From Enterobacter sp. ENT03 (GTDB taxonomy: Bacteria > Pseudomonadota > Gammaproteobacteria > Enterobacterales > Enterobacteriaceae), in NCBI RefSeq assembly GCF_019218745.1, contig NZ_JAHUXA010000001.1, forward strand, positions 959,368 to 1,023,367: DNA of 64,000 bases, given 5' to 3'. This document shows, piece after piece, positions 41,649 through 50,216 of the stretch. Each line of letters begins with the position of its first letter. Positions within the stretch are counted from its first letter, which is position 1. The notes beneath the pieces are model-generated. The model ran no database searches. It had not been told where the DNA came from and saw nothing but the letters and a program-made list of their open reading frames with translations. The translations under genes were made by a program, and so were the position numbers.

Positions 41649-41753
41649 CTTTGAAGCTGTGCGCCTGAAATAAAAGCGTCATGTCTGCGCGGTGCGACAT
41701 GAGAAGGCGTGACGGTGATCAGAGGGCGGTAGAAGAGGCTTTTCGAGCGGGCA

Positions 41754-41783
41754 TAAAAAAGCCTCACATGGCTGTGAGGCTTT
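41754..41783 (-). terminator. Terminator after the YmcF-like gene
   Basis: On the minus strand AAAGCCTCACA-GCCA-TGTGAGGC is followed by TTTTTTATGC, 14 bp after the stop codon at 41797. Confidence 0.9.
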
Positions 41784-41796
41784 AGATCGGTGTGGA

Positions 41797-41988
41797 TTAA
41801 CGCGCACCGACCAGGCGTTTATCTGCATGAACATCTGGCGTATACACCACCGTTCTGGCCATCATTACTGATTTACAAAATATACATTTTGCGCCAAACG
41901 GGTTGCTTTCAGTCATGTCAAAAGGTGAAGTCCTGTACTGCGAACCGTGGCAACGCGGACAGGTAAAGTGCATAGAATTTGTTGTCAT
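41797..41988 (-). CDS. YmcF/YnfQ-type cold-shock small protein
   Basis: 63 residues with a four-cysteine zinc-ribbon (CPRCHGSQYRTS...GAKCIFCKS). It is very close to E. coli YmcF (CPCCHGSQYRTSAFDVTERN and GAKCIFCKS), a small protein made on cold shock beside a csp gene. No csp gene lies next to it here. A spacer of 310 bp separates it from the gene at 42299; a long AT-rich leader may lie there. The function of the family is unknown. Confidence 0.85.
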   Translation of the reverse strand: MTTNSMHFTCPRCHGSQYRTSPFDMTESNPFGAKCIFCKSVMMARTVVYTPDVHADKRLVGAR

Positions 41989-42000
41989 TGAGTATTTTAA

Positions 42001-42267
42001 CCTTTTCTGTGGGCCATTTTGGCCAAAGATGGTCTGAAATACAGAGTTTAATCAGCGCTTAAAAAGTGGAGGCTCAAAGAAGAGGTATCAAAGATACACT
42101 GAGAAATGAGGACTGCTTTAGTTAACTACCCGAGATAATGTCTGCGTATCAAACCGACTGATTCATTAACGCACGTCTGCCGGGGGAAAGCAACATTTAT
42201 TTAGGCTGTTATTTTTTACGTTGATTGCTCTGGTAGAAAAATAAAATAACGGTACATCCATGCACCT
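42001..42267 (-). other. Possible long leader of the YmcF-like gene
   Basis: No gene seen. On the minus strand it includes a palindrome TTTGGCCAAAATGGCCCA about 25-40 bases before the YmcF-like start, and further purine-rich tracts. Cold-shock genes carry long structured leaders, but no cold-box match could be confirmed by eye. Confidence 0.35.
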
Positions 42268-42298
42268 GATTTTTTAAGCGTAGTAAGGTTATTGCCAT

Positions 42299-42730
42299 TC
42301 AGCAAATGATGTCCCGCCGATTGCGGTAAAATAATTTTAACGGACGCAGAATACAGTAATTTTCAGCCGTGAAATCATTGGTTGTCAGGTAGCGTTCTGT
42401 CTGGACTTCCGGCTTCCATAACGCCGTGAGCGCGTCATAAGTCATTGTTTTATCGCCATCCGGCGTTTCCACCCGGTATTCACCACTTTGCAGATACCCT
42501 GATGAGAACAGCAAATGGCTGTCGCTTACACCCCGCACCTGATGCTCAATTTTACGAAAACCAATTGGCACCAGATGAAAAAGGTAGAAAGGTAATGTTT
42601 TCAGTTTTAAATCTGAGAAACTTGAAATTATTTCACCATCACGGGTGAGAATGACCTCCTGTAAAGAAACCGACGACGACGGTAAAAGTTCAGGAAAAGC
42701 GCACTCGGCTTTGAAATAAATAAATTGCAT
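42299..42730 (-). CDS. Hypothetical protein, 143 residues
   Basis: No family recognised. Beta-rich looking, no signal peptide or membrane helix; opens MQFIYFKAECAFPELLPSSS and ends KLFYRNRRDIIC. A good GAGG ribosome site lies 8 bases before the ATG. Base use is somewhat AT-richer than its neighbours. It lies between two 16-bp direct repeats (42268 and 43670), together with the cupin gene. Confidence 0.65.
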   Translation of the reverse strand: MQFIYFKAECAFPELLPSSSVSLQEVILTRDGEIISSFSDLKLKTLPFYLFHLVPIGFRKIEHQVRGVSDSHLLFSSGYLQSGEYRVETPDGDKTMTYDALTALWKPEVQTERYLTTNDFTAENYCILRPLKLFYRNRRDIIC

Positions 42731-43129
42731 AGCGGTACCTCAGGCGGGACTTTTTTTGTCACATATTATTTTTATAGCTCAACTCCGATGGTCATTCCTC
42801 TTTTTAAGACATTCCAGAAAATACTTACCTGAAAATTACCTGAGTTTACATACGCAGCGGCATCCGTCATTACCCGCACAATAAAAATGGTTATCAGACC
42901 AGGCAATATACGCAGTATGCCTGATGGTAATGCGTTAAGGTATTCTTAAGGTAATGTAAATATAGTGACGGTGATCAAGTTTTACTTGCCGCGAAGGACA
43001 TGGCTGGTTACTATTTGCTCGCTTTAGAAACATCGGTTTACAGATGAACGAATTCTTTGTCGGTAGGGGATTAGATGTCGCCTTACCGACTTTCTTCGTT
43101 TTGTCCCCTCCCCCCTCCTGTTTTATTCC
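42731..43129. other. 400-bp AT-rich intergenic region
   Basis: No credible gene. It holds a hairpin at 43059-43090 (GTCGGTA...TTACCGAC) close to the 3' end of the cupin gene, and a short palindrome CAGTATGCCTGATGG. Probable divergent/terminal control sequence only. Confidence 0.4.
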
Positions 43130-43651
43130 TTAGCTTCCCAGCCAGTGACGTAACAACGGCCCTTTTGCGCCATAAACCGGATCGCTTGCCGGAAACGGCG
43201 TCTGCGCAATGCTTTTCAGCATGTCAGCCGATGGCGCGGCGCGACAAATGTCGGCACTTTGTCCCGGTGGATACCCCCCTACGACCGTAAAATCATCGCT
43301 ACAGCCTTTATTACAGTGCCCGGTTCCGGCGGGCAGTAACGCGATGTCCCCTGCCCGTACTGTGACCAGCGTGCCGCCAGGCCCACCGAGCATGATCCGT
43401 GCTTCCCCCCGCGTGAAGGCCAGCACTTCATGAGCTTCGCTGTGATAATGGTGATAATGAAAAACGCCGTCCACCCATTGCGCGGGCCAGCCGTTATCAG
43501 CAAATCGCTGTTCCACCTCAGCAATGGCCTGATCGCCCGGCGTAAAAACGTCACGGTATAACAGCACCGGCAAACGGGGATTATTCGGCACCCAGTCATG
43601 GGCATTTAGCATCAACACTTGCACATTTTGATGAGAAATTTCCGGCATCAT
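43130..43651 (-). CDS. Cupin-fold protein (YjlB-like)
   Basis: 173 residues, one cupin barrel. Metal-binding motif 1 is [20 protein letters not shown] and motif 2 includes [12 protein letters not shown], the pattern of the small cupins related to Bacillus YjlB. Cytoplasmic; no reaction is known for the subgroup. Divergent from the AI-2E-family permease across about 105 bp. Confidence 0.85.
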   Translation of the reverse strand: MMPEISHQNVQVLMLNAHDWVPNNPRLPVLLYRDVFTPGDQAIAEVEQRFADNGWPAQWVDGVFHYHHYHSEAHEVLAFTRGEARIMLGGPGGTLVTVRAGDIALLPAGTGHCNKGCSDDFTVVGGYPPGQSADICRAAPSADMLKSIAQTPFPASDPVYGAKGPLLRHWLGS

Positions 43652-43756
43652 GACACTCCAGCGACAAATGATTTTTTAAGCGTAGCCAGGCTTTATTGTA
43701 TTCTCGCCAGTACCTTCTATATTTCGGAAACAGAATGCATATCGGGAGTAGTAGCT

Positions 43757-44860
43757 ATGAGATTTAAGGGACTAACAAAAGGATTTTTTATCCTTATTTT
43801 ATTTGTGGTCACCCTGGCGTTTTTTGATGTCCTGTCGCCCTATTTTTCGGCGATTTTGTGGGCCACGATCCTCGCGGTGATCTTCCAGCCGTTAAAGAAT
43901 AAGCTGCGCGAAAAAATGGCAGATAAAAACGGCATCGCCTCGCTTATCACCGTGTTAATTATCTGCCTGATCGTCTTTACCCCGCTGGCTATTATTCTCT
44001 CGTCGCTGGCCTACGAAATTAACGTCGTGTATCAAAAACTCCAGGAGAACAACACCCAGTTCCCGGTGGTGATCGCCGATCTGCTGCGCCATCTGCCTGG
44101 CTGGGCGCGCAATTTCCTTGCGGAGCATGAACTTAATAACGCCGCGCAGATCCAGAAAGCGCTCTCCGGCGTGGCGCTTAAGGGCGGGCAGTACATGGCG
44201 GGCAGCGCGTTTGTCATTGGTAAAGGCACCTTCGGCTTTACCATCAGCTTTGGCGTGATGCTCTACCTGTTATTTTTCCTGCTTAAGGATGGCGCAGTGA
44301 TCGTGCATCAGGCGCTGGAAGCGCTGCCTCTCTCCCGCTACGTTAAACACCATTTATTTGCCAAGTTCGCCACCGTATCGCGGGCGACGGTAAAAGGCAC
44401 CGTGGTCGTGGCCCTCGTCCAGGGGGTGCTTGGCGGCATCGGCTTCTCGATTGTCGGCATCGACGGCAGCATTCTGTGGGGGGCTTTGATGGCGTTCCTG
44501 TCGCTGATCCCGGCGGTGGGTTCGGCGATTGTCTGGGTTCCGGCGGCGATTTTCCTCTTCTCCACCGGGCAGATGTGGCAGGGCTTCTTTATTGTCGGCT
44601 TCTTTGTGGTGATCGTCGGACTGGTGGATAACCTGCTGCGTCCGCTGCTGGTCGGTAAAGACACCAAAATGCCGGACTACCTTATTCTTATCACCACGCT
44701 CGGCGGCATGGAAATCTACGGCATCAACGGTTTTGTGATCGGCCCGCTGATCGCCGCGCTGTTTATCGCCTGCTGGAATTTGCTCTCCGGTAAAGATCAT
44801 CAGGGCAACGTTGACGAGCTGGATGATGATTTTATGGAAGAAGGCAGGCGCGAGCAGTAA
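43757..44860 (+). CDS. AI-2E transporter family permease
   Basis: 367 residues, about eight hydrophobic segments, PF01594 family: ALVQGVLGGIGFSIVGIDGSILWG, LRPLLVGKDTKMPDYLILITTLGG and GINGFVIGPLIAALF. Members include TqsA (autoinducer-2 export), YdiK, PerM and sodium:proton antiporters, so the substrate is open. Start MRFKGLTKGFF at 43757 with GGAG upstream; a longer open frame (from 43619) overlaps the divergent cupin gene and is not coding. Confidence 0.88.
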   Translation: MRFKGLTKGFFILILFVVTLAFFDVLSPYFSAILWATILAVIFQPLKNKLREKMADKNGIASLITVLIICLIVFTPLAIILSSLAYEINVVYQKLQENNTQFPVVIADLLRHLPGWARNFLAEHELNNAAQIQKALSGVALKGGQYMAGSAFVIGKGTFGFTISFGVMLYLLFFLLKDGAVIVHQALEALPLSRYVKHHLFAKFATVSRATVKGTVVVALVQGVLGGIGFSIVGIDGSILWGALMAFLSLIPAVGSAIVWVPAAIFLFSTGQMWQGFFIVGFFVVIVGLVDNLLRPLLVGKDTKMPDYLILITTLGGMEIYGINGFVIGPLIAALFIACWNLLSGKDHQGNVDELDDDFMEEGRREQ

Positions 44861-45023
44861 GCCCACCTACCAGAGTTTGTAGATCGCAGTTCATTCTGCT
44901 GGTTGCTAAATTTAAACAGGCAGCCAGCAGAATATAATCTCATCAGAATCAACTCAGCCAACCGTTAATATCAGAAATCCCTCTGTGCATCTCAGCTACT
45001 TTTTCCCTTCTTATATTTACCCC

Positions 45024-45049
45024 TAAAGAAAATTACCGTCTGCCGATAA
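45024..45049 (+). promoter_or_regulatory. Sigma-28 (FliA) promoter of the orphan flagellin
   Basis: TAAAGAAA-N10-GCCGATAA against the class 3 flagellar consensus TAAAGTTT-N11-GCCGATAA. The -10 octamer is a perfect match and the -35 matches at TAAAG. Initiation near 45055 leaves a short leader before the ATG at 45083. Confidence 0.85.
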
Positions 45050-45082
45050 TCCTTCTCAGGGATGTCATTCGTGAGCCGGATA

Positions 45083-46984
45083 ATGATAAGTCTAAAAACC
45101 AATATGTTTTCACTGAACGTCGAGAAGAACGTCAGCAAAAGTGCCTCGGCGCTCGACCAGGCGATCCATCGTTTATCTTCTGGACTGCGTATTAATGGTG
45201 CCAGCGATGACGCCGCAGGCCAGGCGATCAGCAACCGTCTTTCCAGCCAGCAACACGGGCTGGCGCAGGCGCAGCGTAACGCCGGGGATGGGTTGTCGCT
45301 GGTGGATACGGCGGAAAGCGCTATGAGTGCCATCAACGGCAGACTGCAACGTATTCGTGAACTAACGGTACAGGGGCTTAACGAAACCTGGAATCAGCAG
45401 GATTCGGACGCCATTCAGGCAGAAATCAACCTCAACCTGAAAGAGATCGACCGCCTGACTACAGCTACCGAGTTTAATGGTATCAATCTGCTGGATGGCA
45501 GCGCGGGCAAACTGGGTTTTCAGGTTGGCGCTTACGATAACGAAAAAATCGACCTTGACCTCTCTTCGCCGGGCTTCAGCGTCAATGCGCTGGGTTTGAA
45601 GGATCTGATTATTCGCGGCATCAGCGGTAAAGTCACCGATGTCAATACCGTCATCGGCACCGCGAATAACATTTCTCTTACCAATGGTAAGGCGAGCGTG
45701 AACTATGCCACACCGGCCGGGATCACCTCCCCGCAGCTGGTGCGCAGTACGGTAAATAATCAGCTCTATATTCAGGGCAACGACAGCAACGGTAACGCGA
45801 CCTTTTTCCCGGCGACCTATAATGCTACCTGGTACACCGCCACCGGCAGCGGTACGGTGTCTGTGGGGACAACCAGTAGCTCGCCACTTTACAGTCCGGT
45901 TGCCACCCTGCCCTCCCGCCCCCTTGCGGCGGTAAATTTTACCGACACCAGCGGCACACCATTGAGCGCCAGCCCGGCGGCGGCGCTGACCATGGATAAC
46001 GGTCAGTATTACATTGAACAGAATAATACCTGGTATCCCGCCACGCTAAGCTTCGGCCCCACCGGTGCCGTCAGCGCGCAAATGTCCAGCGCCACCGGTT
46101 TGCAGGATATTGATTTTGCCACGCTACCCACGCCCGTCACCGCCACACCGGTCGCCGATACCAGTACCGCAAGCTTTGTCGATGCCGGCGGCAACCCGGT
46201 CACAGGCGCGGCCCGGCTGGTAAAAAATGGCAGCCAGTATCTGATGGAAGTCGATAACGGCGGTGGCAACGTGCAGTACTTCAACGCCTCGGTTAAGGCC
46301 ACGTCGGACGGCACGACCACCAGCATGCAGGTGACCGCCCTGAGCGCCACCAGCCAGAATGCGTTCACGGCCGTTAATACGGTAAACGGCACCTCAGTGG
46401 TGACGCTGGATCGCGCCAACGTAGAGCTGCGTTATATTGATGCCGATGGTCACGCCAGCAACGATGTGCTGCGACAGGATGCAAACGGCGATTACTATAT
46501 GGACGCGCCGGGTTCAACCATCGACAAAACCGCAACGCTGGTACGGCAAAACGATGCCGCCAATACCCTGTTACTGAAAACGCTACAGGGCGTCGGGGAT
46601 GTGCAGGTCTATTTTACTACTACCTATAGCGCGAACACCGATGCCTCGACCAACGCGACGACCATGAGCATTGCCGAAGTGGGCGATGAGATCCGCTTAC
46701 GCAATCCGGATAACCCGCTGGCGACGCTCGATAAAGCCATCAGTATGGTGGATGCTCAGCGCACGAAGCTCGGTGCAGTCGCCAATCGCCTGAGTTCGGT
46801 GCAGACATTGCAGAGTGGTGCGACAGCCACTCTCGCCGCTGCCCGATCGCGCATTGAAGATGCCGACTACGCGACGGAAGTCTCAGCGATGTCGCGGGCG
46901 CAAATTCTGCAACAGGCTGGCGCACAGATGTTGATGAAAGCCAACCAAACGCCGCAAATGGTACTGGCGTTGTTAAACGGCTAA
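45083..46984 (+). CDS. Orphan flagellin
   Basis: 633 residues. The D0/D1 N-terminus (LKTNMFSLNVEKNVSKSASA, then HRLSSGLRINGASDDAAGQA) and C-terminus (SRIEDADYATEVSAMSRAQI, then MLMKANQTPQMVLALL) are those of a filament flagellin. The central 370 residues (about 190-560) form a large variable surface region with repeated modules. The start at 45083 aligns with FliC; an ATG at 45062 is too close to the promoter. No other flagellar gene is nearby, but it has its own FliA promoter. Probably an alternative or minor filament subunit, as with second flagellins in other enterics. Confidence 0.92.
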   Translation: MISLKTNMFSLNVEKNVSKSASALDQAIHRLSSGLRINGASDDAAGQAISNRLSSQQHGLAQAQRNAGDGLSLVDTAESAMSAINGRLQRIRELTVQGLNETWNQQDSDAIQAEINLNLKEIDRLTTATEFNGINLLDGSAGKLGFQVGAYDNEKIDLDLSSPGFSVNALGLKDLIIRGISGKVTDVNTVIGTANNISLTNGKASVNYATPAGITSPQLVRSTVNNQLYIQGNDSNGNATFFPATYNATWYTATGSGTVSVGTTSSSPLYSPVATLPSRPLAAVNFTDTSGTPLSASPAAALTMDNGQYYIEQNNTWYPATLSFGPTGAVSAQMSSATGLQDIDFATLPTPVTATPVADTSTASFVDAGGNPVTGAARLVKNGSQYLMEVDNGGGNVQYFNASVKATSDGTTTSMQVTALSATSQNAFTAVNTVNGTSVVTLDRANVELRYIDADGHASNDVLRQDANGDYYMDAPGSTIDKTATLVRQNDAANTLLLKTLQGVGDVQVYFTTTYSANTDASTNATTMSIAEVGDEIRLRNPDNPLATLDKAISMVDAQRTKLGAVANRLSSVQTLQSGATATLAAARSRIEDADYATEVSAMSRAQILQQAGAQMLMKANQTPQMVLALLNG

Positions 46985-46985
46985 C

Positions 46986-47900
46986 TCACCCCAGCGGCGC
47001 GGCAATCTCCAGCTGGCTGAGTACGTTAAGCAGAGCATCCACTTTTGGCAGCCACTGCTTGCGGCGCGGCCAGACCAGCGACAGCGTCAGGCCGTCGGGC
47101 TGCAATTCCGGCATGATCACCTGAAGTTCTCCGCGTAGCAGAGGCGCGCGCACCAGCCAGGTCGGCATCTGTCCGATACCCAGCCCCGCCACCACCGCCT
47201 GCACCTGGGCATCCACATCGCCCAACGCCATACGGTACGGCACATTACGCCAGTTCTGCTGCCCGTCGGCGGTGGTGAACAGCCAGGGTTTGGTGCTGCC
47301 ATCCACCCGCTCGTAAAGAATGGCGCGGTGCTGCATTAATTCCTCTACCGTGCGTGGACAGCCCTCGCGTGCCAGATAATCCGGCGACGCGCAGAACACC
47401 ATTTTCTCGCGCCCCGACTGGCGACAGCCCAGCGACGCAGGCAGATCCACCGCGCCGCCAATGCGCACCGCCACGTCAATTCCCTCATCAAACAAATCGA
47501 TAAAGCGATCGGAAAACGTCAGGCTTAGCTCAATTTCCGGGTGCTGCTGACAAAAGGGTATCAGCAGCGGCATCACCGCCAGCCGTCCGTAGGTATTAGG
47601 TACCGCCAGCCGTAAACGGCCGGAGGGGATAGTGCGCTGGGCGGCGAGCAGCGACTCAGTTTCGGACAGCTCCTCCAGAATGCGCATACAGGTCTGATAA
47701 TACGCATGCCCGGCGTCGGTCAGTTCCAGATGTCGGGTGGTGCGCTCCAGCAGGCGCGATCCGAGGCGCGCTTCCAGTCGACTGATGCTTTTGCTGACCG
47801 CCGATCCGGTGACGTGGAGATGTTCAGCCGCCGCAGTAAAACTGCCTTTTTCGACGCTGGTGACAAAAGGGACAATATCTTTCAGACGCTGATCGTGCAC
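46986..47900 (-). CDS. LysR-family regulator
   Basis: 304 residues: winged HTH (FTAAAEHLHVTGSAVSKSISRLEARLG) and a C-terminal effector domain. It ends 2 bp from the flagellin stop and is divergent from the SDR gene at 48004, which together with the quinone oxidoreductase is its most likely target. Inducer unknown. Confidence 0.9.
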   Translation of the reverse strand: MHDQRLKDIVPFVTSVEKGSFTAAAEHLHVTGSAVSKSISRLEARLGSRLLERTTRHLELTDAGHAYYQTCMRILEELSETESLLAAQRTIPSGRLRLAVPNTYGRLAVMPLLIPFCQQHPEIELSLTFSDRFIDLFDEGIDVAVRIGGAVDLPASLGCRQSGREKMVFCASPDYLAREGCPRTVEELMQHRAILYERVDGSTKPWLFTTADGQQNWRNVPYRMALGDVDAQVQAVVAGLGIGQMPTWLVRAPLLRGELQVIMPELQPDGLTLSLVWPRRKQWLPKVDALLNVLSQLEIAAPLG

Positions 47901-48003
47901 GGATTCATGACCTCAGGTTAAGGATCTTGTGAATTTATACCAGAGCCGGGAATGAGATTCTCTATTAGGCTGTATACATCCCCTGTTGCAAGGAAAAAAA
48001 CAC

Positions 48004-49071
48004 ATGACAAAAAAAGCATTGATCGTCGGTATTAGCGGTGTCATTGGCCGCGCGCTGTCAGAAAAATTACTGCAAGACGGCTGGCAGGTAACCGGGCTGT
48101 CCCGCGGGCGCGGCGAGGTGCTGGCAGGCTGCGACAGCCTGACGGCGGATCTTACCGATGCGTCAGCGGTCAACGAGGCGCTGAAATCGGTCAAACCTGA
48201 CGCGGTATTTTTCAGCGTCTGGGCGCGCCAGGAAAACGAAAAAGCCAATATCCGCGTCAACGGCGCGATGATCAAAAACGTCATTGAAGCGCTGGGCGAC
48301 CGGCTGCACGGTGCCCATGTCGCGCTGGTCACCGGCCTGAAACACTACCTCGGCCCGTTCGAGAACTACGGTAAAGGCGGTGCCGCCGTCACCCCATTCC
48401 GCGAAGAACAGGGGCGTCAGCCAGTAGAGAACTTCTACTATGCGCAGGAAGATGAACTTTTTGCCGGTGCCGAGAAATACGGCTATCGCTGGAGCGTTCA
48501 CCGCCCGCACACCATTGTCGGCTACGCGCTGGGCAACGCCATGAACATGGGGCAGACGCTGGCGGTCTACGCCACCCTGTGCCGCGAAAAAGGCTGGCCG
48601 TTTATCTTCCCCGGTTCGCCTGAACAGTGGAACGGCGTCAGCGATGTGACTGATGCGGGCCTGCTTGCCGAGCAGCTCAGTTGGGCAGCCACCAGCCCGA
48701 CGGCTGCGAACGAAGATTTTAACGCCGTTAACGGTGACGTGTTCCGCTGGCGCTGGCTGTGGCCACGTCTTGCCGCGTATTTTGGTATTGAAGCGGCGGA
48801 TTACCCTGAACAGATGATGCCGCTGGAAGGCCGTATGCAGGACGCTGCTGCCGCCTGGCAGACCCTCGCCACGCAGCACCAGCTGCGCAAGCAGGACATC
48901 AATAAGCTGGTGTCATGGTGGCATACCGACGCCGACCTGGGCCGTCCGATGGAAGCGTTCACCGACATGAGCAAAAGCCGCAAGGCAGGCTTTACCGGCT
49001 ACCGCAGCACGCTGGACTCCTTCACCGCGTTGTTCGACAAACTGAAACAGGAAAAGATTATTCCTGGTTGA
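48004..49071 (+). CDS. SDR-family oxidoreductase (PRISE-like)
   Basis: 355 residues. NADP Rossmann motif GISGVIGRALSEKL at the N-terminus. The region VALVTGLKHYLGPFENYGKG...YAQEDELF and the size fit the progesterone 5-beta-reductase/iridoid synthase-like (PRISE) group, which reduces activated enones. Start at 48004 with AAGGAAAAAAACAC upstream. It heads a two-gene unit with the quinone oxidoreductase 65 bp on, divergent from a LysR regulator. Confidence 0.88.
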   Translation: MTKKALIVGISGVIGRALSEKLLQDGWQVTGLSRGRGEVLAGCDSLTADLTDASAVNEALKSVKPDAVFFSVWARQENEKANIRVNGAMIKNVIEALGDRLHGAHVALVTGLKHYLGPFENYGKGGAAVTPFREEQGRQPVENFYYAQEDELFAGAEKYGYRWSVHRPHTIVGYALGNAMNMGQTLAVYATLCREKGWPFIFPGSPEQWNGVSDVTDAGLLAEQLSWAATSPTAANEDFNAVNGDVFRWRWLWPRLAAYFGIEAADYPEQMMPLEGRMQDAAAAWQTLATQHQLRKQDINKLVSWWHTDADLGRPMEAFTDMSKSRKAGFTGYRSTLDSFTALFDKLKQEKIIPG

Positions 49072-49136
49072 GGGGGTATTCTGCATCCCGCCGCTAATCG
49101 CATCCATACTAAAGACACTGAATGCAGGAGGAAAAG

Positions 49137-50168
49137 ATGTCAGAACATACCACTACCCTTCCCGATACCATGACCGCGGTAGAGATCACGCAACCCGGCG
49201 GGCCGGACGTTTTAAAGCCGACGACCCGCCCGGTGCCGAAACCACAGCCGCATGAAGTGCTGATCCGCGTGGTCGCGGCTGGCGTGAACGGCCCGGACAT
49301 TATGCAGCGTAAAGGCCAGTATGCGCCGCCGCCGGGCGCGTCGGACATTCCGGGTCTGGAAGTTGCCGGGATCGTGGCGGCCGTCGGTGCGGATGTGAAA
49401 CGTTTTAAGGTGGGCGATCACGTCGCCGCGCTGATCCCGGGCGGCGGTTACGCGCAGTATTGCGTAGCCCATGAAACCAACGCCCTGCCGCTGCCACCGG
49501 GCTTAAGCCTGATCGAAGCCGCCGCGCTGCCGGAAACCTTTATGACGGTGTGGCTGAATATGTTCGAGCGCGGTCAGTTTAAGGCGGGCGATATTATTCT
49601 GATCCACGGCGGCGCGTCGGGTATCGGCACCACCGCCACCATGCTGGCGAAAGCGTTCGGCGCGGCGAAAATCATCACCACTGTAGGCTCCGCGGCGCAT
49701 CGCGACGCCAGCCTGAAGCTTGGGGCGGATACCGCAGTGCTGTATAAAGAAGCGGATTATGTCGAGGTCACGAAACAGGTGACGGACGGGCACGGCGCGG
49801 ACATTATTCTGGATATTGTGGCGGGCGATTACGTCGCACGGAACTACGATGCGGCGGCGATGAATGGTCGCATCGTGCAGATCGGCGTGATTGGCGGCGC
49901 CGCCAAAGAGCTGAATCTGTTCCCGATGCTCAGCAAACGGCTGACGCACATCGGCTCAACGTTGCGTTCCCGTTCCCCGGAAGAGAAAGCGGCGCTGATC
50001 AAAGCGCTCACCGAGAACGTCTGGCCGTTGCTGGAAAAAGGCACCGTCAAACCCCAAGTGTGCAAAACCTTCCCGTTTGAGAAAGCCAGTGAAGCGCATC
50101 AGATGATGGACGACAGCAAACATATCGGCAAAGTCGTGCTGATTATGGATGAAGAGGCGCACCGTTAA
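49137..50168 (+). CDS. Zinc-independent NAD(P)H quinone oxidoreductase
   Basis: 343 residues of the medium-chain dehydrogenase/quinone oxidoreductase type. It lacks the zinc cysteines and has the NADPH motif HGGASGIGTTATMLAKAFGA, and VNGPDIMQRKGQYAPPPGAS at the substrate side, like PIG3/TP53I3 and related enzymes. ATG 49137 follows AGGAGGAAAAG. It probably detoxifies quinones or enones alongside the SDR. Confidence 0.9.
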   Translation: MSEHTTTLPDTMTAVEITQPGGPDVLKPTTRPVPKPQPHEVLIRVVAAGVNGPDIMQRKGQYAPPPGASDIPGLEVAGIVAAVGADVKRFKVGDHVAALIPGGGYAQYCVAHETNALPLPPGLSLIEAAALPETFMTVWLNMFERGQFKAGDIILIHGGASGIGTTATMLAKAFGAAKIITTVGSAAHRDASLKLGADTAVLYKEADYVEVTKQVTDGHGADIILDIVAGDYVARNYDAAAMNGRIVQIGVIGGAAKELNLFPMLSKRLTHIGSTLRSRSPEEKAALIKALTENVWPLLEKGTVKPQVCKTFPFEKASEAHQMMDDSKHIGKVVLIMDEEAHR

Positions 50169-50178
50169 ATCCAAAAAA

Positions 50179-50199
50179 GGGGGCCAGCGCCCCCTTTAG
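50179..50199 (+). terminator. Terminator after the quinone oxidoreductase
   Basis: GGGGGC-CAGC-GCCCCC followed by TTTAGTT, between convergent genes. Confidence 0.75.
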
Positions 50200-50216
50200 T
50201 TAACTGTAGTAAACGC

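Noticed and set aside
41576..41767. A 63-codon minus-strand reading frame
   Set aside because: It is antisense to the RyhB-type RNA and spans two terminators; no ribosome site or family match.
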